A DNA stretch of 64,000 bases from Candidatus Peribacteria bacterium (GCA_016866875.1 VGKY01000003.1:32708-96707); one strand, 5' to 3'; positions 16,372 to 25,393 are shown, counted from the first letter of the stretch. The notes: a model not told the origin generated them from the sequence alone. Translations and numbers: made by a program.

Positions 16372-17178
16372 ATGTTCCGTTATCGCCTGCTTTTGGTCCT
16401 GTGGCTCCTCTCTGATCTCGCGGTATTTGCAGTGGCCTACGCACTGGCGTACTTCCTGAGAGTCGGGCCTATCCTTTCGACGGATTTTCTCCTGGGGAGA
16501 TTCCTCGTGGTAACGCTGGCTGTTGCACCCGCGTGGCTCGTCGTCCTTGCAACGACGCGAACATTTGCGCTCACGCGAAGCCAGGCGACCCTGCGCAACG
16601 CGGCGTACATCGCCTATGCCTGCCTCGTGGGCATAGCGCTCTTCACCATCTCCTACTACTTCACCTACAAGGAATTCTTCAGCCGCATGCTGCTCGTCTA
16701 CGCTTTCACGCTCAGCGTATTGGGCACGCTCGCATGGCACATCCTGTGGGAACGCCTGCAGCGCGGCTTCCTGCGCCGCAACCCGCCTGCCTTTCCCACC
16801 CTGCTTGTCGGCGTCACGCGCGAATCGCGTGCGCTACTCCAATCGATGCGCGTTCACAGGAGCGCCCTCAGACCCGTCGCGATCCTCGATGGACGCGGCG
16901 TGAAAGATGAGGAAATCGAAGGCACCCCCGTGCTCGGCAAGCTCAACAAGCTCGAGGAGGTACTGTCGCGCTTCGGCATCACCCACGTGATCCAGGCAAG
17001 CGACCTGGAGCAGTCGATCAACCTGCTTTCCGCGTGCCGCAATCGTGGCATCACCTACATCCTCCTTCCCTCCGTCCTCGGCATCGTCGAGCGCGACGAA
17101 TCGGTCGAATCCATCGAGGGAGTGCCGGTAACCGTGGTGCGTCCGAAAGGAGGTTGGTGGGGATGGTTTCTGCGTTAA
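16372..17178 (+). CDS. Membrane protein like the N-terminal half of polyprenyl-P sugar transferases
   Basis: A 268-residue protein. Four to five N-terminal membrane helices (LLVLWLLSDLAVFAVAYALA...) are followed by a Rossmann-like CoA-binding-type domain (FPTLLVGVTRESRALLQSM, VAILDGRGVKDEEIEGTPVL). This is the N-terminal part of PssY/WbaP-type undecaprenyl-phosphate sugar phosphotransferases. It stops at VRPKGGWWGWFLR, just where the catalytic Bac_transf domain would begin, so it is not itself a transferase. It may be a stand-alone regulatory or partner subunit. It precedes the NDP-sugar pyrophosphorylase. Confidence 0.75.
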   Translation: MFRYRLLLVLWLLSDLAVFAVAYALAYFLRVGPILSTDFLLGRFLVVTLAVAPAWLVVLATTRTFALTRSQATLRNAAYIAYACLVGIALFTISYYFTYKEFFSRMLLVYAFTLSVLGTLAWHILWERLQRGFLRRNPPAFPTLLVGVTRESRALLQSMRVHRSALRPVAILDGRGVKDEEIEGTPVLGKLNKLEEVLSRFGITHVIQASDLEQSINLLSACRNRGITYILLPSVLGIVERDESVESIEGVPVTVVRPKGGWWGWFLR

Positions 17179-17187
17179 TGCGGAATT

Positions 17188-17228
17188 GAAGAAAATCCAT
17201 TCCGCATTCTGCATTCCGAATTCATACT
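17188..17228. repeat. TTCCGCA-type heptamer repeat
   Basis: Units TTCCGCA, TTCTGCA, TTCCGAA, TTCATAC lie in the short gap before the pyrophosphorylase GTG start. Confidence 0.55.
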
Positions 17229-17234
17229 TCGTCC

Positions 17235-18257
17235 GTGCACGCCTTCATCCTCGCCGGCGGATTCGCCACACGTCTCTGGCCACTCACCGAGTCGCGCCCC
17301 AAGCCGCTGCTGCCCCTTGCCGGCAAGCCGATCCTCACGCACCTCGTCAGAAGCATTCCGCCAGAAATTGCTATCACGGTCAGTACGAATGCCGCATTCG
17401 CCGATGCCTTTCATCAGTGGAAATTGCAATCCGACGACCTGCGCCCCACCCCCCACGCCCCCATCGACATCCTGATCGAGGACACGCGCTCGGACGACCG
17501 TAAGCTCGGCGCGCTCGGTGCTGTAGCGCAGTGGATCAACCATACGAACATAGAAGACGATGTGCTCCTGCTCACGGGGGATAACTACTGCGGCTTCGCG
17601 TTCGATCCCTTTTTTGCATTCATTCAGCACTCTTCACAGTCCCCCGTCATCATCGCGCACGATATCCACGAGAGATCGCTGGCCCGCGCATTCGGCACGG
17701 TGGTACTGGAAGATCCCCGAGGCAAGACACTTACGGCCATCGAAGGCGGGAGAGTCGAGAAGGTCCAAAGTTTTGAAGAGAAACCCGCAGAACCGAAATC
17801 GACCTATATCTCCACAGGAGTGTCGTACATTCCCAAATCCCACCTGCGCGTTCTCGTAGAGTTCGCGGAGAAGCACCCCGACAATGTCGGCGGAATTTTT
17901 GAGGAATTCCTGAGGAGAGGCATCGATGTATGCGCCTACATCCCTGAGGAAGGACAATGGTTCGATATCGGCTCGTTTGAATCGTACATCGAGGCAACAA
18001 GGGTACTCGTTCAAGGACTCAAGAAAGATCCCAGCTCCCAGGTGGATGATCCAGGAAAATGTATTGGCAGCGTGGTGATCGGAAAAAACTGCCGCATCCA
18101 AAACTCCACCCTCGAAAACGTCGTACTCTTCGACCATTGCATCATCGAGAACAGCGATCTCCGAGACTGCATCTGCGACGACGGATGTGTCATCGATGGA
18201 ATAGATCTTCGCGGAAAGATGCTCCGGAAGAACACGCACCTCGTCAGGGGACATTGA
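17235..18257 (+). CDS. NDP-sugar pyrophosphorylase (sugar-1-P nucleotidyltransferase)
   Basis: A 340-residue enzyme. The N-terminal nucleotidyltransferase has the signature AFILAGGFATRLWPLTESRP with PKPLLPLAGKP, a metal-binding DNYCG, and FEEKPAEPKSTYISTGVSYI. The C-terminal hexapeptide left-handed beta-helix follows (IGSVVIGKNCRIQNSTLENV). It resembles RfbA/GlmU/mannose-1-P guanylyltransferases; sugar and nucleotide are not certain. It uses a GTG start at 17235. It supplies activated sugar for the polysaccharide genes in this window. Confidence 0.85.
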   Translation: MHAFILAGGFATRLWPLTESRPKPLLPLAGKPILTHLVRSIPPEIAITVSTNAAFADAFHQWKLQSDDLRPTPHAPIDILIEDTRSDDRKLGALGAVAQWINHTNIEDDVLLLTGDNYCGFAFDPFFAFIQHSSQSPVIIAHDIHERSLARAFGTVVLEDPRGKTLTAIEGGRVEKVQSFEEKPAEPKSTYISTGVSYIPKSHLRVLVEFAEKHPDNVGGIFEEFLRRGIDVCAYIPEEGQWFDIGSFESYIEATRVLVQGLKKDPSSQVDDPGKCIGSVVIGKNCRIQNSTLENVVLFDHCIIENSDLRDCICDDGCVIDGIDLRGKMLRKNTHLVRGH

Positions 18258-18360
18258 CAGGAGTAACTAATTGAATCGCAACGTCTGTTTTCGGGTATCG
18301 GCGGAAATTCCCATTTTCAATTTTCCATTCTCCATTCCCGCCCCTACACTTGCCTCCTGT

Positions 18361-19026
18361 ATGCGCCGATCAATCGTCGCCGGCCTGTCGCTCTGTGTGC
18401 TCCTCGCTTCCTGCGGCCGGGGCACCCGTGCCACGTACCAACTGACGTTCAATACCGAAGATGCCTCACGACTTTCTGAGCTTTCACTCGCAGTGACGCG
18501 CGTCGTGGAGCGCATGCTCGAAAGCATGGGTGAAGAGGTACGCGGTCTGGACATCGCACAGAGAGGAGCGGGGCCAGAGCTTTCCTTCACCACGGAGACT
18601 GCTGCAGCAGCAGAACTGCTGAGAGAGGATCTCACGACGCCTTTTACTCTGACCATCATGCGGGAATCCAAGCAGAGCGAAACGCCCACAGTCAGCATCG
18701 ATGCTCATGGCGGTTTTATGGAAACAGGCATTCATCAGGGGCACCTCGAATGGGTGATAGCGTCCGAAGAGCCAGACAATCGCGGCCGCATCACCCTGCA
18801 ATTCAATGCAGATGGACGAGAGCTCATGCGTAAGGTGTTTAAGCAGAACGTGGGCAAGAACATCGGCATCTTCGTGCGCGGCAATCTTGTGGCGAAGCTG
18901 CAGGTGGATACTGCAGAACTCAAAGACGACATCATCATCACTGGCATCCCCACAGTTGCACTCGCCCGCGTCTTCGCGGATGACGTGAATGTGGGACTTC
19001 ACGTGCAATTCACTCCCCTTCCGTAG
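18361..19026 (+). CDS. Lipoprotein resembling the SecD periplasmic (P1) domain
   Basis: About 221 residues. Lipoprotein signal LSLCVLLASCGRG has the lipobox LASC. The mature part aligns by eye with the periplasmic region of the SecD encoded next: TRVVERMLESMGEEV corresponds to VLERRINSLGVSE, and RKVFKQNVGKNIGIFVRGNL corresponds to QELTKRNVGKRLAIFVGGDL. No membrane helices of SecD are present. The frame is open upstream to 18271 but there it encodes a heptamer repeat, so I use the ATG at 18361. It ends 4 bases before secD. The likely role is a SecD-associated envelope partner (inference). Confidence 0.7.
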   Translation: MRRSIVAGLSLCVLLASCGRGTRATYQLTFNTEDASRLSELSLAVTRVVERMLESMGEEVRGLDIAQRGAGPELSFTTETAAAAELLREDLTTPFTLTIMRESKQSETPTVSIDAHGGFMETGIHQGHLEWVIASEEPDNRGRITLQFNADGRELMRKVFKQNVGKNIGIFVRGNLVAKLQVDTAELKDDIIITGIPTVALARVFADDVNVGLHVQFTPLP

Positions 19027-19030
19027 TTGT

Positions 19031-21463
19031 ATGTCACCCAACCGATCCCTGCTCCGGTCATCTGCAACGTTATTTGTTGCGGCAATTCTGATCATCATCT
19101 CTCTCCCACAAGAGTGGCGAAGCGGCATTCCGCTGCTCCGATGGCCGTCGATCCACTACGGACTCGATCTCGCGGGAGGAACGCAACTGGATTTCCGCAT
19201 CTCGGAACAAGAAATGCTCGATCAGCGCGCCGCACTCGAGCAGGGTATTGAGCAAGCAAATGCGCAGGGAGCGAGTGTGGAGACCATCGGCAACCTCGAA
19301 ATGCAGGTCACTGCGCTCGACGAGCAGCAGCGCAACGTGCTGGAGGCTATCCGAACAGTTCTGGAACGCCGCATCAACAGCCTGGGAGTGAGTGAAGCGA
19401 CGATCACGCCCTCGGTGATCGGCAACGAAAAGCACCTGCTCGTGGAGTGTCCTGGTGTTGTTGATGTCCAGCAGTGCATTGCAACGGTCGGCAAGACCAT
19501 CAAGCTGGAATTCAAAGAAGAGTACACGGAGGCCACGGCCGAGTACCGTGCTGGCGTGGAAAAGTCTGTGCGGGATGCACAGCGACGCCTGTCGGAAAGC
19601 GGCATCACACTCGCCGCGCTCGCCGAGGACATGAGCGGCAAGCTCGGAGTGATCTCGCTTGGCGAGCAGCTGTACTTCAAGAGCACGCTCCCCAAGGGCC
19701 TGGAAGATCTCTGGAATCTGTCGCCGAAGAGCGGCGTGCAGCGCAGGGAGGCAACCATCACCGTCCCCTCTCAAGATGAGCAGGGCAACCCAACCGAGAA
19801 AATGGTCGATGGCATCTTCCTGAGTGAAATCACACGCGCAAAGACCCAGACTGGCCGCACGGTGAATGAAGCCCCGACGGCCTTCACGCTCTTGCAGCGT
19901 AGCGAGGATGGCGTGAAGTACGTCGAGCACATCAAGGGGCCTCTCGCCGCATCCACGTCTCCGCGAATCGTCGGGACTCTGCGCGCCATGAAAGCGGGAG
20001 AACTCAAAGCGGTTGCGATGGATGACGGCACCAGTAGGGTCCTCTTCCTGCGTACCTTCATCCCCGGTAGTGATGAGGCGCACGTGAGCCACATCCTCGT
20101 CGCGTACAAAGGAGCAACCCAAGCCGCCTCCTCGGTGACACGCACCAAGGAACAGGCTGCCGCTCTCGCCCGGGAACTCAAGGTGGAAATCGCTGCGGGA
20201 GCAAGCTTCGAGCAGATTGCAAAAACGAAGTCCGACGCCGATTCCGCCAGTCGTGGAGGCAAGATGGAGGCCGTGGCGAGAGGCACCATCTCTCCGGGCT
20301 TCGAACAGGTAGCATTCAGCCAGGATGTCGGAACTGTAAGCGACCCTGTCGAGACGCAGTACGGCTACCACATCATCCGCACCGATGCTCCTCCGAGCAC
20401 CTCTGCCGACATGGTGGGCTACGACGAACTGATCATCGCCGCGGATCCGGATGCTCTGCGAGCCGGCCAGATCCTCGCCGACCTGCAAGCCGGCCGCGTG
20501 CGCTCTAAAGAAGAGGCTGTCACGTTGCGTTCCATCTTCTTCTCGCTCGAACCCACCGGCTGGAAGGACACAGCGCTTGATGGCAAGCACTTCCGCTCTG
20601 CGACGGTGACGCTCGATCCCGTGACCAATATCCCCGTGGTGCAGATCCTCTTTGATGAGGAGGGCGGCAGACTCTTCCAAGAGCTCACCAAGCGCAATGT
20701 CGGCAAGCGCCTCGCGATCTTCGTCGGTGGAGACCTCATTTCCGCACCGGTGGTACAGGGGGAGATCTCCGGAGGATCGGCCGTGATCACCGGCAGTCAA
20801 AACTTCGACGAAGCCCGTCTCCTCGCTCAAGACCTCAACACCGGAGCGATCCCCGCACCCATCTTCCTCGCTGGGCAGCGCACAGTGGAGGCCACGCTCG
20901 GAGCGGATGCCCTGCGCACATCGATGCAGGCCTCCGCGGTGGGCATCGTGCTCCTCATGATCTACATGCTCCTGGTCTACCGCATGCTCGGCGCTCTCGC
21001 CAATATCGCCCTCACGCTCTATACGCTGCTCTACTTCGTGATGATGAAGCTGCCCCTCTTCCTCTTCTCAGGGCAGTACGTCGTGCTCACACTCGCGGGT
21101 ATGGCCGGCATCATCCTCAGTACGGGTATGGCGGTGGATGCCAACGTGCTAATCTTTGAACGCATTAAAGAAGAGCTTCGACGTGGCAGGAGCTTCGCCC
21201 TCGCGCTCGAGACGGGATTTGAGAAGGCATGGCCCAGTATCCGCGACGGCAACGTCTCTACGCTCATTACCTGCTCTATCCTCTTCATGATCGGTACGTC
21301 GATCGTTCGCGGCTTCGCGATCACCCTCGGCCTCGGCGTCTTCCTCTCGATGTTCACGGCGATCACCGTGACAAAGTGGCTGGCGCGCAAGGTTGCCGCT
21401 ACGCCGCTTGCGGAGCGAACGGAGCTCTTTGGGGTGAAGCGGTCACCGCCGCAACAAGGCTAG
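19031..21463 (+). CDS. secD: Protein translocase subunit SecD with inserted parvulin (PpiC) domain
   Basis: About 810 residues, much longer than a typical stand-alone SecD of comparable type (400-620). SecD landmarks are the first membrane helix, HYGLDLAGGTQLDFRI, the P1 repeat (VGKRLAIFVGGDLISAPVV), and a six-helix membrane domain with GMAVDANVLIFERIKEEL carrying the proton-coupling Asp. Within the periplasmic loop, residues about 349-453 (DNA 20075-20389) form a rotamase: HVSHILVAYKGATQ, AKTKSDADSASRGGKMEAVA, FSQDVGTVSDPVETQYGYHI. A fused PPIase could fold exported proteins as they leave SecYEG. The ATG at 19031 is used. No secF follows in this window. Confidence 0.93.
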   Translation: MSPNRSLLRSSATLFVAAILIIISLPQEWRSGIPLLRWPSIHYGLDLAGGTQLDFRISEQEMLDQRAALEQGIEQANAQGASVETIGNLEMQVTALDEQQRNVLEAIRTVLERRINSLGVSEATITPSVIGNEKHLLVECPGVVDVQQCIATVGKTIKLEFKEEYTEATAEYRAGVEKSVRDAQRRLSESGITLAALAEDMSGKLGVISLGEQLYFKSTLPKGLEDLWNLSPKSGVQRREATITVPSQDEQGNPTEKMVDGIFLSEITRAKTQTGRTVNEAPTAFTLLQRSEDGVKYVEHIKGPLAASTSPRIVGTLRAMKAGELKAVAMDDGTSRVLFLRTFIPGSDEAHVSHILVAYKGATQAASSVTRTKEQAAALARELKVEIAAGASFEQIAKTKSDADSASRGGKMEAVARGTISPGFEQVAFSQDVGTVSDPVETQYGYHIIRTDAPPSTSADMVGYDELIIAADPDALRAGQILADLQAGRVRSKEEAVTLRSIFFSLEPTGWKDTALDGKHFRSATVTLDPVTNIPVVQILFDEEGGRLFQELTKRNVGKRLAIFVGGDLISAPVVQGEISGGSAVITGSQNFDEARLLAQDLNTGAIPAPIFLAGQRTVEATLGADALRTSMQASAVGIVLLMIYMLLVYRMLGALANIALTLYTLLYFVMMKLPLFLFSGQYVVLTLAGMAGIILSTGMAVDANVLIFERIKEELRRGRSFALALETGFEKAWPSIRDGNVSTLITCSILFMIGTSIVRGFAITLGLGVFLSMFTAITVTKWLARKVAATPLAERTELFGVKRSPPQQG

Positions 21464-22614
21464 AAGTCTTCTGGTGCGTACAGCCGTCCATGCTTCAGCT
21501 CTACCGGTATTGTCTGCTGTACAGGCAAGACATCACCGGACGTTCGTCCTGCCAAAGCAATAAGTATTTTTCTATATATTTCGGCGACGATACGATTCTG
21601 TTTATCGCCGGACTCCCCGTAATGATCGACGCCCGGGGCAGAATTGATTTCAATAACCTGATAGGAGTTCTTCTCGGCATGCAAAGGCTTCCTGATATCG
21701 TCTTGCACCATCAAATCCAAGCCGCAATAACGCAGGCCCATCGTCTTCACAATCTTTGCCGCAAGGGTGGCATAGCTGGGATGTATGTCTGCTGTCGCAT
21801 CCACCGCTTCACCCCCACTCGAAAGATTCTTGTTATCGAGAAGAGCAAACGCAGAACCCATAGGAAGAACGGTAGCGCGCGTCATCTTGTAGCGACGCAA
21901 CCGGTTACTGATCCGGAAATCATTAGTTTGGATTTTTGTATCCCTTCCGCGCAGCTCGAAATCTTCCTGTTTCGCGCAGAGCAATTGATCAATGGTGGAC
22001 ATACCATCGCCGGTCACCGTAAGAGGCAAACGCTCGTAAGCCGAAAGAACCTCGCCGTCCAATACAACGATTCTATAGTCATGGCCCTCGACCAGAGGCT
22101 GAACCAGAAACACCTTATCGATCTTGGTGATGGCGCGTGCGGCCTGCATGAATGTTCGCCTGTCATTTGCAACACACACAAGCCTGCCTTGTGAAGCCGT
22201 ATTTGGCTTCAATACCACTGGGAAACCTACATTGTTTTTCGCATGTTGGTATGCCGCATCCACGCTATCGCCACTGAGAAGGGATTCCGCAAATTGCGGC
22301 GCGTAAAACGTCTTGCCAGGGATAACGTTAAAACCCGCCTGTTGTAAAAAATGGGAAGCAAAGCCTTTGTCTACCGCCACCTCCATAGAACCCATGCCAT
22401 TCAAATCAAAATGCGCACCACGAAAGTAGGTTTTGGTGCCGTCGGTCCGGGTCACACATCCGAAATGTTGCCATACCGGCTCAATTTCGACCTGAATTCT
22501 CATTTCATCTCCGAGCATCTTCATCATCTTCGCTATGTGACGCGCAGGAAGATTTTCAAGGCGCAAGCGCCTTCGTTCGAGTTCAACGTTGGCGATAGGA
22601 ATGCTTTCGCTCAT
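21460..22614 (-). CDS. ATP-grasp ligase (cyanophycin/glutathione synthetase-like)
   Basis: About 384 residues from MSESIPIANVELERRR. ATP-grasp features are ASHFLQQAGFNVIPGKTF, VGFPVVLKPNTASQGRLVCV (ATP-binding Lys), KVFLVQPLVEGHDYRIVVLD and the Mg-binding end LRYCGLDLMVQDD...YQVIEINSAPGVDH. This layout is closest to the ATP-grasp part of cyanophycin synthetase and bifunctional glutathione synthetases, which join carboxylates to amines. The N-terminal and substrate parts are too divergent to name the product. An upstream ATG at 22704 would overlap folB. It overlaps the end of secD by 4 bases, tail to tail. Confidence 0.8.
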   Translation of the reverse strand: MSESIPIANVELERRRLRLENLPARHIAKMMKMLGDEMRIQVEIEPVWQHFGCVTRTDGTKTYFRGAHFDLNGMGSMEVAVDKGFASHFLQQAGFNVIPGKTFYAPQFAESLLSGDSVDAAYQHAKNNVGFPVVLKPNTASQGRLVCVANDRRTFMQAARAITKIDKVFLVQPLVEGHDYRIVVLDGEVLSAYERLPLTVTGDGMSTIDQLLCAKQEDFELRGRDTKIQTNDFRISNRLRRYKMTRATVLPMGSAFALLDNKNLSSGGEAVDATADIHPSYATLAAKIVKTMGLRYCGLDLMVQDDIRKPLHAEKNSYQVIEINSAPGVDHYGESGDKQNRIVAEIYRKILIALAGRTSGDVLPVQQTIPVELKHGRLYAPEDF

Positions 22615-22702
22615 AAAGTTGATTACTTTAATCCATCTTCGAATGTAGTCAAATAGAACGGACCCGAGCAAAAAGAGGAGGATTGGCTCATAATGCCGTC
22701 TC

Positions 22703-23044
22703 ATGAATACTCTTACCATCCACGACCTCGAACTCTGGACCCATATCGGTGTTCCCGAAGAGGAACGTAAAACCGAGCAACGGATCCTGGTGACAATCGA
22801 ACTCCTGAGTGATCTTTCCCCTGTAGGAAAAACCGATGACGTCACGCAGGGGATCGACTACGAGCAGTTGGTCCATGATGTCCGCGTTCTCGCCAAAATC
22901 GAACGGAAGACGATCGAGCGGCTTGCGGAAGATATCGCAGCGATGATTTTGAAATCCTATAAGCCAGAATCAGTGAAGGTGTCTGTGTTGAAGCAACCGC
23001 TGCCGGGAGTGAGAGGTGTAAAAGCAACCATCACTCGACCATAA
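22703..23044 (+). CDS. folB: Dihydroneopterin aldolase
   Basis: A 113-residue FolB. It has LTIHDLELWTHIGVPEEERK (conserved FolB start with the catalytic Glu), IDYEQLVHDVRVLA, TIERLAEDIAAMIL and VKVSVLKQPLPGVRGVKATI. It converts 7,8-dihydroneopterin to 6-hydroxymethyl-dihydropterin, between the FolE and FolK steps encoded downstream. It is separated from folK by the ~190-nt repeat element copy B. Confidence 0.92.
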   Translation: MNTLTIHDLELWTHIGVPEEERKTEQRILVTIELLSDLSPVGKTDDVTQGIDYEQLVHDVRVLAKIERKTIERLAEDIAAMILKSYKPESVKVSVLKQPLPGVRGVKATITRP

Positions 23045-23072
23045 AAGTACACTGGAGGAATCCGCAGCCACT

Positions 23073-23258
23073 GGGCCTGCCTGCCGGTAGGCAGGGGTGA
23101 AGAGGAAGGCACAGCTCTGCGCCGCAGCGCAGTCGAGCTGGAAACGCCGAAGCCTTGGAGGCGTTTCCAGCGAGACCCAGGGCCGAGAGGAGGGGCTTTG
23201 GCTGCGGGTGCGCTTTTCTTTGCTACTTTCTTTTGTCGCGCAGACAAAAGAAAGTAGA
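23073..23258. repeat. Structured ~190-nt repeat element, copy B
   Basis: It matches copy A (13078-13265) over its full length. The closing stem is CTACTTTCTTTTGTC/GACAAAAGAAAGTAG; compared with copy A the outer pairs differ but remain complementary. It sits inside the folB-folK gene string, so it is transcribed or tolerated within an operon. Confidence 0.85.
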
Positions 23259-23268
23259 TTGATACTGC

Positions 23269-23772
23269 ATGGTTCCCAATCAACACATCTACATCGGCCT
23301 CGGCTCCAATATCCACCCGGAAAATCACCTCCGGAAAGCTGCCTCTATGCTTCGTAGTCACTTCCCCGCTATCCAGTATTCCTCTGTGTACAGATCCTCT
23401 GCACGCGAAGTGGAGGATCAGGATGATTTTTTAAATGCCGTAGCGCATGCCACCACAGAAAAATCCCCGGGGGAGATCCATACCATCCTCCAGGCAATCG
23501 AATCCTCCCTTGGCAAAGCTCCACCCTATCGCTTTGGCCCACGTACCATCGATCTGGATCTACTGCTCTGCGGGGACATGGTTATCCCTCATAAAGATGG
23601 CTGTCAGCTCGTTGTTCCCCATCCCAGAATGCATGAACGCCGGTTCGTTCTGGGACCGCTCTGTGAGCTCATTGATCCTCAAACTCTCCACCCCCTCCTC
23701 GGAGTATCGTGGGAGTCTCTTCTAGAAAAAACTCTGGATCAACACTGTGCACTCACGCCTATCACACTATGA
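23269..23772 (+). CDS. folK: 2-amino-4-hydroxy-6-hydroxymethyldihydropteridine pyrophosphokinase
   Basis: A 167-residue HPPK. It has [19 protein letters not shown] (FolK start motif), [20 protein letters not shown] and the signature [18 protein letters not shown] with metal-binding Asp pair, then [20 protein letters not shown]. It transfers pyrophosphate from ATP to hydroxymethyl-dihydropterin. It is followed after 7 bases by folE, giving the pathway cluster folB-folK-folE. FolP is not in this window. Confidence 0.95.
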   Translation: MVPNQHIYIGLGSNIHPENHLRKAASMLRSHFPAIQYSSVYRSSAREVEDQDDFLNAVAHATTEKSPGEIHTILQAIESSLGKAPPYRFGPRTIDLDLLLCGDMVIPHKDGCQLVVPHPRMHERRFVLGPLCELIDPQTLHPLLGVSWESLLEKTLDQHCALTPITL

Positions 23773-23779
23773 TAAGAGC

Positions 23780-24322
23780 ATGGAAAAGCTATTCCATGAT
23801 CTTCTGAAGGCCATCGGCGAAGACCCCAAGCGTACTGGTCTTCTCAAAACCCCCAAACGCGCTGCTGAGGCCATGAAATTTTTAACGAAGGGCTACGATG
23901 AGAGCCTCAAAACGATTGTGAACGGCGCGCTCTTCCCCACAGAAACCGATGGCATGGTGATCGTCCGGGACATCGAGTGCTACAGCCTCTGCGAGCACCA
24001 TCTGCTCCCCTTCACAGGAAAGGTGCATGTGGGCTATGTGCCGAGCAAGCATGTGCTGGGCCTCAGCAAGATCGCCCGCATCGTCGATATGTATGCGCGT
24101 AGGCTCCAAACCCAGGAGCGCCTCACACAGCAGATCTGCGATGCCCTGGAGAAGGCGCTGAAGCCCAAGGGTATTGGTGTGGTCATGGAAGCCAATCACT
24201 TCTGCATGATGATGCGGGGAGTGGAAAAGCAGCACAGCCAGGCCATGACCAGCACCGTGAAAGGATTGATGAAAAAGGACGAAAAGACACGGGAAGAATT
24301 TTTGCGGCTGATTGGACGGTAG
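23780..24322 (+). CDS. folE: GTP cyclohydrolase I
   Basis: About 180 residues. FolE motifs are [20 protein letters not shown], the zinc/active-site [38 protein letters not shown] and the second Cys region [14 protein letters not shown]. It catalyses the first committed step of pterin/folate synthesis, GTP to dihydroneopterin triphosphate. The frame is open from 23747, but the ATG at 23780, just after the folK stop, gives the canonical N-terminus. Confidence 0.95.
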   Translation: MEKLFHDLLKAIGEDPKRTGLLKTPKRAAEAMKFLTKGYDESLKTIVNGALFPTETDGMVIVRDIECYSLCEHHLLPFTGKVHVGYVPSKHVLGLSKIARIVDMYARRLQTQERLTQQICDALEKALKPKGIGVVMEANHFCMMMRGVEKQHSQAMTSTVKGLMKKDEKTREEFLRLIGR

Positions 24323-24328
24323 TCCGTT

Positions 24329-25309
24329 TTACGCACCCAGAGCCACGCTTCTCCGCGTTGATGTAGGACCACTAAGGTACAACTCCCGCGTCCCTGCAGC
24401 GACTTTTGCAATCGCCCGATTGACCTCGGAAGAAAGCTCTATGCCCAGCAGCTGCGCGACCTCCTGCACTTCCTGGGCCGTAACTCTCCCACTCTCGATG
24501 GCCTCAGCCCAGACTGCATTTTGGGTGGCAATGAACTTGTCATTGAACATGTACCCCGTTTGTTCGGCCTGCTGTGCGATTTCCTCTGAAGAAAGCGTTC
24601 CCTGCTCCACTCCATCCATCCACACGGCGTTCTGCAGATCCTCCACCTTTCCGGTTTCGGTGAGCACTTCATTCCACAATCCCTCATGATTCTCTCGGAT
24701 ACCATCCGCTACATCCTTGCCCTCCCCATACACAGCAGCCGGCCGATCATTTCTGTCATAACCCGTCACATCGATGACATGCGTTTCGGTATCACCCTCG
24801 AGAAGCACCGTGTCATCTGTGACTTCTTGGCCATCCACAATCAACACAGCACCATTGCCTGACTGCAAATCCACCTGATCTGTATGACGCTCTTCGTGCA
24901 CTAAAATCCCCTGAAGATCCGCTTTGGCACCATGTGCCACCTGATTGGCACTCACATAAATCTCAGAAACTTCTCCGTCAACCGGAGCCATGCCTCCAAC
25001 TCCCGGAGCAAGATTGGCAACCTGAACACTCCCGTATTCCGCTGCAAGCGGCGCGATCACATTCTGTCGATGCTCGAGTATCTGGCGAATCTCATTCGCG
25101 GTCTCATCGACGATTCCCTGGCGCACCTCAAACTCCAGCAACTTGAGCTCGATATCGATCTGCCGCGATACATCGTCTAAGGTCGTCGCATACTGTGTGG
25201 CACGCTGCAGGCGCTCCTCTCCTGAAAGGATTTCCATCGTCCCCGGGTTTTCTGCCAGTACTAGTGAACTTCTGTTCATGCGCACAGTGTGCATGCGACG
25301 ATCGGGCAT
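24329..25309 (-). CDS. Hypothetical protein with HEERH zinc-protease-like motif
   Basis: A 326-residue protein of unknown family. The centre contains LQGILVHEERHTDQVD, an HExxH sequence in a plausible helix after an AHG..ADLQ strand, which suggests a metallopeptidase-like fold. The surrounding sequence is acidic. The C-terminus is helical with two related segments (LQNAVWMDGVEQGTLSSEEI and ATQNAVWAEAIESGRVTAQE), an internal repeat of roughly 30 residues. No signal peptide is evident from the start at 25309. It is convergent with folE. The peptidase role is only inferred from the motif. Confidence 0.6.
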   Translation of the reverse strand: MPDRRMHTVRMNRSSLVLAENPGTMEILSGEERLQRATQYATTLDDVSRQIDIELKLLEFEVRQGIVDETANEIRQILEHRQNVIAPLAAEYGSVQVANLAPGVGGMAPVDGEVSEIYVSANQVAHGAKADLQGILVHEERHTDQVDLQSGNGAVLIVDGQEVTDDTVLLEGDTETHVIDVTGYDRNDRPAAVYGEGKDVADGIRENHEGLWNEVLTETGKVEDLQNAVWMDGVEQGTLSSEEIAQQAEQTGYMFNDKFIATQNAVWAEAIESGRVTAQEVQEVAQLLGIELSSEVNRAIAKVAAGTRELYLSGPTSTRRSVALGA

Positions 25310-25393
25310 GCATTTCTAAAGTCATGCGAATTGCTCACACTCAAATTTTATCTCTTCTATAAGCCAAGATTCCGTTCCATTCGAAGTCGGAAA

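Noticed and set aside
19070-20830. 586-codon open frame on the minus strand opposite secD
   Set aside because: It is the complement of a high-GC gene with clear SecD/parvulin motifs; the frame shows His/Arg-rich shadow composition and no recognisable features.
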